Of a stretch of DNA of 64,000 nt, positions 26,414 to 35,342 are shown piece after piece (positions within the stretch are counted from its first letter, which is position 1; each line of letters begins with the position of its first letter). Under the pieces are notes generated by a model. That model searched no databases and was not told the origin of the DNA. It saw nothing but the letters and a program-made list of their open reading frames with translations. The stretch spans positions 62,001 to 126,000 of the forward strand of contig NZ_MYFO02000007.1 of NCBI RefSeq assembly GCF_004514475.2, read 5' to 3'. Both the position numbers and the translations under genes were made by a program. This DNA comes from Paenibacillus athensensis (GTDB taxonomy: Bacteria > Bacillota > Bacilli > Paenibacillales > NBRC-103111).

Positions 26414-27073
26414 TCAGTTTTCATCCATTTCCTTTTTGTATAAAATAAAAAGCAAACCGCTCAGCACCAGCACCAAAGCTGCTGCGACGCCCAGCAGCCA
26501 ATGCTCGTGACGCGACACCGCGTAATACGCGACAGCAAACAGCGCCAACGCCGCAAGCAAAGCACCCAGCAGCCTGCGGTCTCCGGCCGAGCCGCGTCCC
26601 GTGCGCCCCGCCGCCGCCATTGACAGCGAAAAGCCGAGACGATACCGCTTCATCAGCGCAGCCAGCAGCAAGCACACCAGGCTCGCGCCCAGCTTGCAGC
26701 CGAGTTCGAGATAGGACGCGCCGAAGGCTTCTTCAAAGCCGAGCCCCAGCCGGTACGCCGTCCCCAGCAGCACAACCGCCAGCACTACGGTATAGCTAAG
26801 CGCGCCCAGGAACATCATCAGCAGAGCGCGCAGCCAGCGGACGCCAAGCAGCACATGAGCCTGCCAGCTCAAAAACAGCACGTACAAAATCGGCTGCGCC
26901 TCGGCCCAGCCCCACACATACACCAGCAAATAGCTCCAGAGCATGTTGTTGACCGCCATCAGCAGCAGCGCCGGCCAGCGCCCGCGCACCGGCACGCGGA
27001 ACAGCGCCAGACCCGTCAGAATCATCGCCAGACCCGAACCCATACTTGTCAAAACGATCTGGAAAAAAAACAT
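26414..27073 (-). CDS. Polytopic membrane protein of unknown function
   Basis: This protein of about 219 residues has six or seven hydrophobic segments separated by short basic loops. It begins MFFFQIVLTSMGSGLAMILT and ends in a charged KKEMDEN tail. I do not recognise the family. The start is uncertain: ATG 27073 follows GCGGAGG closely, while ATG 27094 lacks a ribosome site. Its 5' end nearly abuts the divergent GNAT gene. Confidence 0.65.
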   Translation of the reverse strand: MFFFQIVLTSMGSGLAMILTGLALFRVPVRGRWPALLLMAVNNMLWSYLLVYVWGWAEAQPILYVLFLSWQAHVLLGVRWLRALLMMFLGALSYTVVLAVVLLGTAYRLGLGFEEAFGASYLELGCKLGASLVCLLLAALMKRYRLGFSLSMAAAGRTGRGSAGDRRLLGALLAALALFAVAYYAVSRHEHWLLGVAAALVLVLSGLLFILYKKEMDEN

Positions 27074-27112
27074 CATTACCTCCGCAGGAGTCATGTCGAA
27101 AGGTGGAACCTC

Positions 27113-27616
27113 ATGATGCCCGAGCTCCCTTGGCGTCTCGTGCCGTTTACAGAAGCGCACGGCCCGGCCGTATGCGCATGGACCTATCCGGCCCCGTACG
27201 AAGCGTACGGCTGGCCGGAATGGTCGGCGATGCAACGCGAAACGCGCGAATTCGCCGACCCTGATCTGCGGCGCGACCAATATGCCGCCGCCGTGGATGC
27301 CGACGGCGCGCTAGTCGGGTACGCGCAGTTTTTTCCCCTGGCCGGCGTGATCCGGCTAGGGCTGGGCCTGCGGCCGGATCTGTGCGGCCGCGGCTGGGGA
27401 GCCGCCTATGCGCAGCTGCTGGCTCAAGAGGCCGAGCGGCGCGCGCCGGGCTGCGAGGTCGACCTTGAGGTGCTCGTCAACAACGTCCGTGCCGTCAAGG
27501 CGTATGAACGCGCCGGCTTCGTTATCACGGACACCTACGAGCGCCCCGCACCTGACGGCACGGCTCCGCTCGTGCACTGCATGGTATACCGGCCGGAGCG
27601 CGGTACGGCGGAGTAG
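27113..27616 (+). CDS. GNAT-family N-acetyltransferase
   Basis: This 167-residue protein has a GNAT fold with acetyl-CoA loop DLCGRGWGAAYAQLL and the usual C-terminal NNVRAVKAYERAGF. The tandem ATG at 27113 follows AAAGGTGG. The frame is open far upstream, but that region is antisense to the membrane protein gene. It is divergent from that gene with only 18-39 bases between starts, so their promoters must overlap each other's coding regions. Confidence 0.83.
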   Translation: MMPELPWRLVPFTEAHGPAVCAWTYPAPYEAYGWPEWSAMQRETREFADPDLRRDQYAAAVDADGALVGYAQFFPLAGVIRLGLGLRPDLCGRGWGAAYAQLLAQEAERRAPGCEVDLEVLVNNVRAVKAYERAGFVITDTYERPAPDGTAPLVHCMVYRPERGTAE

Positions 27617-27754
27617 GCGTTGATACCGATTTCCGCGAATGGGCGATTTGGGGATCGGTTGATTGCTTTTTGCAGGAGTGAGTATGCCTCGCTTCCCTGC
27701 CTGGCCTGCCTCCCTGCCAGCTTGCCTCCCTGCCGACCCACCGCCCCCATCCGG

Positions 27755-28058
27755 TTAACCCCGTTCGCGCCATGCCCGCTCGAACGCCGCAGCGGTCCGG
27801 AAATCCAGCTCGGTCAAGCCACCGTCCCGCCAGGAGGTCAAGCGCAGCGTCACTTTTTTATATTCGACATGAATCATCGGATGATGGTTCAGCTCCTCGG
27901 ACAGCCGGGCGACCTCGTTAACGAAGCCGATCCCGCTCATAAATTCGCGAAACCGATAGACGCGCACGATCCACTTGCCGTTGTTCCGGCTCCCGCTCCC
28001 AGCCCGGCAGCTCCGCCAGCCGCTCGGCCACTCGCTCTTCGCTGCACACTTCCTCCAT
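27755..28058 (-). pseudogene. 4a-hydroxytetrahydrobiopterin (pterin carbinolamine) dehydratase, frameshifted
   Basis: The N-terminal half (MEEVCSEERVAERLAELPGW) and the C-terminal half (VYRFREF, then ELNHHPMIHVEY and GGLTELDF) both match the PCD/DCoH family but lie in different frames. The shift is near 27975-27985, where an extra G after a CCG codon (or loss of two bases) breaks the frame. The HHP motif and the later GGLT-D motif are intact. A sequencing error or true decay are both possible. If expressed, the enzyme would dehydrate carbinolamines in pterin recycling. Confidence 0.7.
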
Positions 28059-28167
28059 ATTCCGCACCTTCCTCATTCCTGCAAACCGGGTAGACGCCAT
28101 GCCGCCATCGTTCGGCACACCCGCCCACAACAACGCACGCCGTATACCACGCCCGCTACCGCCTCAA

Positions 28168-29970
28168 TCAATAATCCGGCACCGCGCTATCCGCCTCGTT
28201 AGCGTAGGTGCGCAGCAGCTCCAGGAACGGCAAGCCGTAGTTGCGGAACTTGACCTCGCCGACACCCTTGACGGCCAGCATCCCGGCCGCCGTCGTCGGA
28301 CAAATCTCGCTCATCTCGCGCAGCGTGCTGTCCGAGAAAATAATATACGGCGGCACCTTCTCGCGCTGGGCTATTTCCCGGCGCAGCAGCCGCAGCTGCT
28401 CGAACAGGGTGTTGTCGACGGCCGCGGCCTTGACCTGCTGACGGCGCACCTTCTGGAACACCTGTTGCTTGCCCTGCAGCACGTCCGCTGCCGGCTGCTG
28501 CAGCCGCACGACCGGATACTGCCCGTCCGACAAGGCCAGAAAGCCTTCGGAGATCAGCACGTTGATCAGGTCGCTGATTTCTTTTTCCGCCAGCTCGCGC
28601 ATGATGCCGTAGGTTGGCAGCCGGTCGAAGCGGTAGTCGAGCACTTTTTTCGCCTTCGAGCCCTTGAGCACCGACGCCACCATCGAAATGCCGAACCGCT
28701 CGTTCATGCGGCGGATGCAGGAGAAAATTTTCTGCGCCTCGACCGTAATGTCGACCGTATCGCGGTCATCCTTGCACGAGCTGCAATTGCCGCATGTCGT
28801 ATCGACTTCCGTCTCCCCGAAATAATGCAAAATATAATTGCGCAGACAACGCGGAGAATAGCAATAGTCGATCATCGTTTGCAGCTTTTTGTATTCGTTG
28901 GCCTTGCGCTCGGGCGTCTGCGTCTGGTTCTGCTCGATCAGAAATTTCTGCGTCATGATATCCTGCGCGCTGAACAGCAATATGCACTCGCTCGGCTCGC
29001 CGTCGCGTCCGGCCCGGCCGGCCTCCTGATAGTAGGCCTCCATATTTTTCGGCATGCTGTAGTGGATCACATACCGCACGTTCGATTTATCGATGCCCAT
29101 GCCAAAAGCGTTCGTCGCCACCATCACGCGGATGTCGTCGTACAGGAAGCTCTCCTGGGCGAACGAGCGCTCCTCGTCGGACAACCCGGCGTGGTATTTG
29201 CCGGCGGCGAAGCCTTTTTTGCGCAGCTGCTCGTACAAATCCTCGACGTCCTTACGCGTCGCCGCATAAATGATGCCCGGCTGGTGTGTATGCTCCTTGA
29301 CGTAATTCATCACGTAATCGCGTTTGTTCTCGCCGCGCAAAATCGTCAGGCTCAGGTTGTCCCGGCTGAACCCGTTAATATACACGTTCGCATGATCCAG
29401 CTCCAGCAGCCGGGCGATGTCCTCGGTCACCTCGGCCGTCGCCGTCGCCGTAAACGCCGCGACCAGCGGCCGATGCGGCAGCGAGCGGATGAACGGCGCA
29501 ATCGCCGTATAGCTCGGGCGGAAATCGTGCCCCCACTGCGAGACGCAATGCGCTTCGTCAATTGCCACGAACGGCAGCTTCAGCGCCTGCATGCGCATGC
29601 GGAACCGTTCCGATTCCAGCCGCTCGGGCGCGATGTAGAGCAGCTTGATTTTGCCCTGCATCGCCGCCTGCAGCCGCTGCTCGACCTCGCGGTTATCGAG
29701 CGTGCTGTTGATGAACGTTGCCGGCACGCCGAAGCTCGTCAGCGCGTCAACCTGGTCCTTCATCAGCGAGATCAGCGGCGAGACGACCAGCGTCACGCCC
29801 TCCAGCAGCAGCGCCGGGACCTGATAGCAGATCGATTTGCCGCCGCCGGTCGGCATAATGCCCAGCGTATCGCGCCCGTCGAGCAGGCTGGCGATAATAT
29901 TTTTTTGTCCTTCCCGGAATTCCGGGTATCCGTAAACGTGCTGCAGCACCTTGCGCGCTTCAGTCAGCAT
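28168..29970 (-). CDS. recQ: ATP-dependent DNA helicase RecQ
   Basis: This 600-residue 3'-5' helicase acts in recombination and fork repair. Walker A is GIMPTGGGKS (37-46) and the DEAH box AIDEAHC is at 136-142. Helicase motifs V-VI appear in GMGIDKSNVRYVIHY and QEAGRAGRDG. The RQC zinc site CYSP...CGNCSSC is near 370-400, followed by a winged helix. A single HRDC domain occupies about 515-590. Length and order match bacterial RecQ. GAGGTG precedes the ATG. Confidence 0.95.
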   Translation of the reverse strand: MLTEARKVLQHVYGYPEFREGQKNIIASLLDGRDTLGIMPTGGGKSICYQVPALLLEGVTLVVSPLISLMKDQVDALTSFGVPATFINSTLDNREVEQRLQAAMQGKIKLLYIAPERLESERFRMRMQALKLPFVAIDEAHCVSQWGHDFRPSYTAIAPFIRSLPHRPLVAAFTATATAEVTEDIARLLELDHANVYINGFSRDNLSLTILRGENKRDYVMNYVKEHTHQPGIIYAATRKDVEDLYEQLRKKGFAAGKYHAGLSDEERSFAQESFLYDDIRVMVATNAFGMGIDKSNVRYVIHYSMPKNMEAYYQEAGRAGRDGEPSECILLFSAQDIMTQKFLIEQNQTQTPERKANEYKKLQTMIDYCYSPRCLRNYILHYFGETEVDTTCGNCSSCKDDRDTVDITVEAQKIFSCIRRMNERFGISMVASVLKGSKAKKVLDYRFDRLPTYGIMRELAEKEISDLINVLISEGFLALSDGQYPVVRLQQPAADVLQGKQQVFQKVRRQQVKAAAVDNTLFEQLRLLRREIAQREKVPPYIIFSDSTLREMSEICPTTAAGMLAVKGVGEVKFRNYGLPFLELLRTYANEADSAVPDY

Positions 29971-30009
29971 TGCTTTTTCACCTCTACCGCTTTTCTAAAA
30001 CTACAAAAA

Positions 30010-30303
30010 CTACACTAAGTAAATCACAGATACAAGCTTCTCGCCATGATGCACCTTGAGCACGTGATGCTCCTTGTCGTACCGCACGGCGCCTTCGCCT
30101 ACAGCCAGTTCAGGGTCCGCACCCAAGCTGTAAAAAATATCGTCAGCCAGCGTCTTCAAGCAGTCGCGCCGCTCCTCGTCCGTCAGCTCCTCCCACTCCT
30201 GCGGCTCCATCTCCAGCAGCTCGTAGCTGCCTTCGACCTGAGCGACCGCATCGGTCAAATCTTCAACGATGTCCTTGTATTCCCTGCCGAATTTAATGCC
30301 CAC
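30010..30303 (-). CDS. Small acidic protein of unknown function
   Basis: This 97-residue protein begins at GTG after GGGAGG. It is helical and acidic at the N terminus (QEWEELTDEERRDCLKTLAD) with a short beta-rich C terminus. I do not recognise it. It is on the same strand as recQ, 39 bases upstream, and may share its transcript. Confidence 0.68.
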   Translation of the reverse strand: MGIKFGREYKDIVEDLTDAVAQVEGSYELLEMEPQEWEELTDEERRDCLKTLADDIFYSLGADPELAVGEGAVRYDKEHHVLKVHHGEKLVSVIYLV

Positions 30304-30462
30304 GATGAGCCTCCCGTCCGCCCGGCTTTCGCGCCGAGCATAATTGCTCCTTGTACCACTTTACCATATTGTGCGCGGAAAAAGCAGCGAGCGTTCTCTG
30401 CCGGGGGATATTTGCCCGAAAGCGGGCATACACTAAGGAAATGGGCAATTTCGGCAAAAATC

Positions 30463-30471
30463 TGGTACTAT
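30463..30471 (+). promoter_or_regulatory. Extended -10 promoter of the SWIM/SNF2 genes
   Basis: TGGTACTAT is an extended -10 (TGN plus TACTAT) located 30 bases before the ATG. No clear -35 is seen. A perfect TGCCCG/CGGGCA inverted repeat lies about 40 bases upstream (30411-30428). Confidence 0.4.
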
Positions 30472-30500
30472 GGAAGAAGGAATGTACGCTCGGAGGGTAG

Positions 30501-32102
30501 ATGGCGCTCATGCTGAAACTGCAGCTTCCCAAAAATCGAATGAATTACCTGATCAAGCAAATTCAGCTTCATTACGAAGCCGAAGTGCTGGAGCAAGGCT
30601 GGGAGTACTACCACAAAAGCCGTGTCGTCGACGTCGAGCTGGTCGGTACGACGATTCAGGCGCTCGTTCAGGGAACCAACAAAGCCTACGAAGCCGTTCT
30701 CCATCTGGAGGACTTCTCTTATAGCGAATGCAGCTGCACCTATGATGGATTTTGCAAACACATAGCCGCGGCTTTTTTCAGTTTATATGCGCCGTACGGC
30801 CGGCCGGAGCTGCTGCTGCAGGAGCTGAAGCAGGCGATCCGCTCGCGCCGCAAGCCGCTGCGCCCCGCCTCAGCTCCCGCGGAACGCAAGGCCGCTGCGC
30901 CGACAACGCCGCAGGAAGCCGGGCCGCCGGCGGAATGGCACCGCTTTTTCGAAACGAAATTTCACGGCTTCTCGATCTCGCACCAGCACTCCATCGATAC
31001 GTTCTACGATTCGGCGATGGAGACGCTGCCCGGCTACGCGGAGGGCTGGCGACCGGCCGCCCGCGAGCTGTACCGGCTGCATATCGTGTTGTTCGTGATG
31101 CGCAAGATCGAGCAGTTCTACCGCGATACGAAAAGCTCGTATTTGTCATATTATCACGAAACCGGCTGCAAGACTGTGGCCCGGCAATGCGAAGAACAGC
31201 TGACGCTGGCTGTACGCAAGCTGGAGCCGGAAACGGTCGGAGCGGCGGCGGCGCTGTGGCGTGCTACGCTGGCCATGCTGGGCGAGCTGGCCCTGTCGGG
31301 GTCGGACAGCCCGATCGACTGGCTGCTGGCGTACCGCAGCGTCTGGTGGCGCGTACCGCAGCGGGAGCTGCAGCAGGAGGAAATGCGCCGGCTGGAGCAG
31401 CGGCTGGCTTTGCCGGAAAGCGCGATGCGGCGTCGCGAACGCGATACGCTGCGGATCGCCCGCGCGCATTTCGACGTTATCGCCGGGCGGAGCGCTGAAG
31501 CGTTCGCCCGGCTGGACGGGCTCGAAGGCGCGAATGCGGCGGATTTTTTTCTCTACCTGCAGCACTATGAACACGCCGGACAGTGGTCGGACATGCTCGT
31601 CTGGCTGCGCTGGCTGCTGCCAGCCGTCGAGAAGGCCAATCACGAGGATTTCCGGACCTTCTGCCAATATTGGATGGATACGGCCAAGCAGCTCGACTCC
31701 GACGCCGAATGGGTGCGGGTGATGGAATCGCTGCTGCCGCGCTCGTATTATTACTATACCGCCTATTTGCTGCAAACCCGGCGCTACCGCCAATGGGTCG
31801 ACCTGCAGCTGGCCAACCGCATCTCGCCGCTCAGCTTGTACGCGCTGGAGCTGCGCGCCATTGAGGAGCACGATCCGGCCCTGCTGCTGCCGCTGTACCA
31901 TCAGGCCGCGGAACGGGCCATTCTGGAGAAAAACCGCGCCTCCTACAAAACCGCCATCCGCCTGCTCAAAAAGCTGCACAGCTTCTACCGCCAGCTTGGA
32001 CAGGAGCCGCGCTGGGAGCTGTATGTCAATAGGCTTGCCGACAAGTTCTCGCGGCTGCGCGCCTTTCAGGAGGAATTGAAGAAAGGAAAATGGATTCGAT
32101 GA
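30501..32102 (+). CDS. SWIM zinc-finger domain protein
   Basis: This 533-residue protein has an N-terminal SWIM zinc finger with ligands Cys77, Cys79, Cys85 and His87 (CSC...CKH). The rest is long, helical and rich in Arg and Leu with tetratricopeptide-like character. SWIM proteins commonly sit beside SNF2-family ATPases in bacteria, as here. The role is probably in DNA or chromatin-like transactions, but no biochemical function is established. Its stop overlaps the start region of the SNF2 gene by 13 bases, implying coupled translation. Confidence 0.85.
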   Translation: MALMLKLQLPKNRMNYLIKQIQLHYEAEVLEQGWEYYHKSRVVDVELVGTTIQALVQGTNKAYEAVLHLEDFSYSECSCTYDGFCKHIAAAFFSLYAPYGRPELLLQELKQAIRSRRKPLRPASAPAERKAAAPTTPQEAGPPAEWHRFFETKFHGFSISHQHSIDTFYDSAMETLPGYAEGWRPAARELYRLHIVLFVMRKIEQFYRDTKSSYLSYYHETGCKTVARQCEEQLTLAVRKLEPETVGAAAALWRATLAMLGELALSGSDSPIDWLLAYRSVWWRVPQRELQQEEMRRLEQRLALPESAMRRRERDTLRIARAHFDVIAGRSAEAFARLDGLEGANAADFFLYLQHYEHAGQWSDMLVWLRWLLPAVEKANHEDFRTFCQYWMDTAKQLDSDAEWVRVMESLLPRSYYYYTAYLLQTRRYRQWVDLQLANRISPLSLYALELRAIEEHDPALLLPLYHQAAERAILEKNRASYKTAIRLLKKLHSFYRQLGQEPRWELYVNRLADKFSRLRAFQEELKKGKWIR

Positions 32103-35100
32103 TCGAAACCAGCTCGCTGACGGTGCATGCCATCGTCTTTCCGACGGGCTCGCTTTTTCTATGGGGCACCCGCGACAAGGGCGGCATCTGGGATGCGCTC
32201 GATTTGAAAAATGTGCTGTTCGCTTGGCACGAGCCGTCGTTCTATGGCACGTTCCTGGAGCCGAGCGACTGGGGCAATAAGGAAGGCATCGCCCTGCGCC
32301 CGCTGGAGGCGCTCGACTACTTGCAGAACCCGCAGCCGGTCCGCCATACGAAGCTCGTCTGGAGCGCCGAAGCGGAGGATTTGCTGCGCCTGGCTCCGGC
32401 TGTGAAGCTGGCGCTGGCCGAAGGCCGCTTCATGCCTGATTACGAGCGCTGGCAGGCCGGCGAAATCGGCTGGAAGCTGCAGCTTCCCGAGGAGCTGCAG
32501 GAGCTGGAGACGCCGCAGACGCGCACGTGGCTGCAAGCGCTCGTCCCGGAATGGGTCGAGACCGACGGCGTCATGAAGGACAATCTGCACCGGCTGGAAG
32601 CGGCGGTGCCGCGGCGCGGCCGTGACGGCGCAAGCGGCGCGGCCTGGCTCGACGAAGAGGATTGGCTCGTGGCGATTGGCTGGCGGCAGGACCGCACGCC
32701 GATGCGCACGTGCCTCCAGCTCGTCGAGCCGGAGCCGAGCCTCGGCCTCGGCTGGCGGCTGCGCCTCGTGCTCCAGGACCGGCTGTCGCCGGACGTGCTG
32801 CGCACCGTCACGGCGGACGGCGAGCCGGTCCCCGGCGAGCTGCCCCTGCCTGCGGCGTGGCAGCCGGAGCTGCCGCGCGTGCGACGCAGCGCGGACAAGA
32901 TCCTGCGCATCCTGCCGTGGCTGGATGCGCGCAGCGGCGCCGGCGGCCCTGCCGGAGCCGGCGCTGGCGCTGACGCCGCCGGAGAACCGGCGGCGGCGCG
33001 GACAGGCGGCGCGCTGGCTGTCGCGCCGTCAGCTTCGGGCGGCGGGTCTGCGACAGCGCCGCCCCAGCCGGTCTCCGGCTCCGCAGGCCCGGAGACCGGC
33101 GAAGCCCCGCCCGCCCCTGCGGAGGGCGGGCGATCCGCACGCGAGCTGCCGCGCGAGCTCGCGGAAGACGCGGCCTGGCGCTTCCTCAGCGAAGGAAGCG
33201 TCAGGCTGGTGGAGGCCGGGATACCCGTGTTCCTCCCGGCCTGGTGGGAGCGCGTCAGCAAGCTCAAGCCCAAGCTGCGCGCCCGCATCAAATCCTCCGT
33301 CGGCGTCCCCCGGCAATCGCTGTTCGGCTTGCGCGAGCTGATGCAATTTGACTGGAAGCTCGCCGTCGGCGATCTGGAGCTGACCGAGGACGAGTTCCGT
33401 CAGCTGCTGGAGGAGAAACGCCGCTTGGTCGAAATTCGCGGCAACTGGATCCAGCTCGACCCGGCCTTCATGGCCCAGGTCGAGAAAATCATGAAGCAGG
33501 TGCAGAAGAAGCAGGGACTGTCGCTACGCGACGTGCTGGAACTGCATCTGGCCGGAGAAGCGGGCGGACTGCTGCCCGGCGAGGACGACCCCGACGCGCA
33601 ACGCCATCTGGAGATGGAGGTCGAACTGAATGAGCAGTTGACCCACATGATCGACCAGCTGACGCAGACGGCGGCGATCCCGCCGATTGAACCGCCGGAT
33701 AGCTTCCGCGGCTCGCTGCGCCATTATCAGGTCGACGGCATCTCGTGGCTGCTGTTCCTGCGCCGCTTCGGGCTCGGCGGCTGTCTCGCCGACGACATGG
33801 GCCTCGGCAAGACGATCCAATGGATCACCTACCTGCTGTCCGTCAAGGAGCACGAGCAGCCGGACGCTCCGGCGCTGCTGATCTGCCCGACCTCCGTGCT
33901 CGGCAACTGGCAAATGGAGCTCAAGCGCTTCGCGCCATCGCTGCGCGTGCATCTGCACTACGGGCCGCAGCGACTGAAGGGCGAGGACTTCCGCGAAGCC
34001 GCCAAGGACGCCGATCTCGTGCTCACCTCATACACGCTGTCGCATCTCGACGAAGCGGAGCTCGGCTCACTGGCCTGGAACTCCATCTGTCTGGACGAAG
34101 CGCAAAATATCAAAAACGCTTATACCAAGCAGGCCTCGGCAATACGCCGCCTCAACGGCTATCATCGCATCGCGCTGACCGGCACGCCGATTGAAAACCG
34201 GCTAACGGAGCTGTGGTCGATTTTCGATTTCGCCAACCCCGGCTATTTGGGGACGATTCGTGAATTTACGCATCGGTATGTCAATGCGATCGAGCGAACG
34301 CGCGACCCGGAAACGATCCGCAAGGTGCAGCGCCTGATCCAGCCCTTTTTACTGCGAAGGGTAAAAAAAGACCCGGCGATCCAGCTCGATTTGCCCGAAA
34401 AAAACGAATTCAAAACGTTCGTTTCCCTTACGGCCGAGCAGGGCTCGCTGTATGAAAATTATATTCAGGACATGTTCGACCGGCTGGAAAAGCTATCGAT
34501 GATGGAGCGGCGCGGCTTGATTCTCGCGGCCCTGACCAAGCTCAAGCAGGTGTGCAACCATCCGGCCCTGCTGCTCAAGGAAGGACCGGGCGCTCCGTGG
34601 GCCGGGCGCTCCAACAAGCTGGAGCGTCTGCTCGAAATGGTTCAGGAGCTGCGGCAGGAAGGCGACAAATGCCTGATTTTTACCCAATTCGTGGAAACCG
34701 GACTGCTGCTGCAGCGCGTGCTGCAGGAGGAGCTGGGCGAGCCTGTGCTGTTCCTCAACGGCAGCACCTCGAAGACGGGACGCGACGAAATGATCGCCCG
34801 CTTTCAAGACGCCGCTCTGCCGCCCGAGGAGCAGCGCTCGGTATTCCTGCTTTCGCTGAAAGCCGGAGGCATCGGCCTCAACCTGACCGCCGCCAATCAC
34901 GTCTTCCACTTTGATCGCTGGTGGAATCCGGCCGTCGAGAATCAAGCGACCGACCGCGCGTTCCGAATCGGACAGACGCGGCACGTGCAAGTGCACAAGC
35001 TCGTTACCCTCGGCACGCTGGAGGAGCGCATTGACGAAATGATCGAGCGCAAAATGGGACTGAGCCAGCAAATCGTCGGCAACGGCGAGAACTGGATTAC

Positions 35101-35164
35101 CGAGCTGTCCACCGACGAGCTGCGCGAGCTGTTTACGCTGCGCCGCGAATGGGTCGACGCCTAA
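32090..35164 (+). CDS. SNF2-family DEAD/DEAH-box ATPase
   Basis: This 1,024-residue protein has a bacterial SNF2-associated N-terminal region, then a low-complexity Ala/Gly/Pro linker (about 280-345). The helicase core follows: Walker A DDMGLGKT (about 567-574), DEAQ box LDEAQN (about 667) and helicase-C with FQDA and RAFRIGQ near 956. The N-terminal part resembles the DUF3670 domain found with bacterial SNF2 ATPases. It would be a DNA translocase that remodels protein-DNA complexes. It is paired with the SWIM protein upstream. AAAGGA precedes ATG 32090; ATG 32099 is a possible alternative. Confidence 0.92.
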   Translation: MDSMIETSSLTVHAIVFPTGSLFLWGTRDKGGIWDALDLKNVLFAWHEPSFYGTFLEPSDWGNKEGIALRPLEALDYLQNPQPVRHTKLVWSAEAEDLLRLAPAVKLALAEGRFMPDYERWQAGEIGWKLQLPEELQELETPQTRTWLQALVPEWVETDGVMKDNLHRLEAAVPRRGRDGASGAAWLDEEDWLVAIGWRQDRTPMRTCLQLVEPEPSLGLGWRLRLVLQDRLSPDVLRTVTADGEPVPGELPLPAAWQPELPRVRRSADKILRILPWLDARSGAGGPAGAGAGADAAGEPAAARTGGALAVAPSASGGGSATAPPQPVSGSAGPETGEAPPAPAEGGRSARELPRELAEDAAWRFLSEGSVRLVEAGIPVFLPAWWERVSKLKPKLRARIKSSVGVPRQSLFGLRELMQFDWKLAVGDLELTEDEFRQLLEEKRRLVEIRGNWIQLDPAFMAQVEKIMKQVQKKQGLSLRDVLELHLAGEAGGLLPGEDDPDAQRHLEMEVELNEQLTHMIDQLTQTAAIPPIEPPDSFRGSLRHYQVDGISWLLFLRRFGLGGCLADDMGLGKTIQWITYLLSVKEHEQPDAPALLICPTSVLGNWQMELKRFAPSLRVHLHYGPQRLKGEDFREAAKDADLVLTSYTLSHLDEAELGSLAWNSICLDEAQNIKNAYTKQASAIRRLNGYHRIALTGTPIENRLTELWSIFDFANPGYLGTIREFTHRYVNAIERTRDPETIRKVQRLIQPFLLRRVKKDPAIQLDLPEKNEFKTFVSLTAEQGSLYENYIQDMFDRLEKLSMMERRGLILAALTKLKQVCNHPALLLKEGPGAPWAGRSNKLERLLEMVQELRQEGDKCLIFTQFVETGLLLQRVLQEELGEPVLFLNGSTSKTGRDEMIARFQDAALPPEEQRSVFLLSLKAGGIGLNLTAANHVFHFDRWWNPAVENQATDRAFRIGQTRHVQVHKLVTLGTLEERIDEMIERKMGLSQQIVGNGENWITELSTDELRELFTLRREWVDA

Positions 35165-35265
35165 CCGGCCCGCGCTGCGCTTCGGGCCGCGCTCGGGCTG
35201 ACGCGATTTATGCTCCGTCCAGCTCTCTGCTTCGGACGCCCGCCGCAAGAACACGTTCCCAACGC

Positions 35266-35292
35266 AAAAAAACCTGCCCAGAGCAGGTTTTT
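35266..35292. terminator. Bidirectional intrinsic terminator
   Basis: A 7-bp stem (AACCTGC/GCAGGTT, loop CCAGA) is flanked by A-rich and T-rich runs on the two sides. It can end both the SNF2 transcript on the plus strand and the convergent EAL transcript on the minus strand. Confidence 0.8.
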
Positions 35293-35342
35293 CTCGTATA
35301 AGCAGGTAGCGTAAGGAAATAGCTGTAAATGCAGATAACGCT

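Noticed and set aside
26855-27112. N-terminal extension of the GNAT gene at 27113
   Set aside because: The upstream frame is Gln/His/Arg-rich antisense sequence of the membrane protein gene, and the ribosome site lies at 27100-27108.
28099-30018. 639-codon open frame antisense to recQ
   Set aside because: The composition is typical of an antisense frame and the recQ gene on the other strand is unambiguous.
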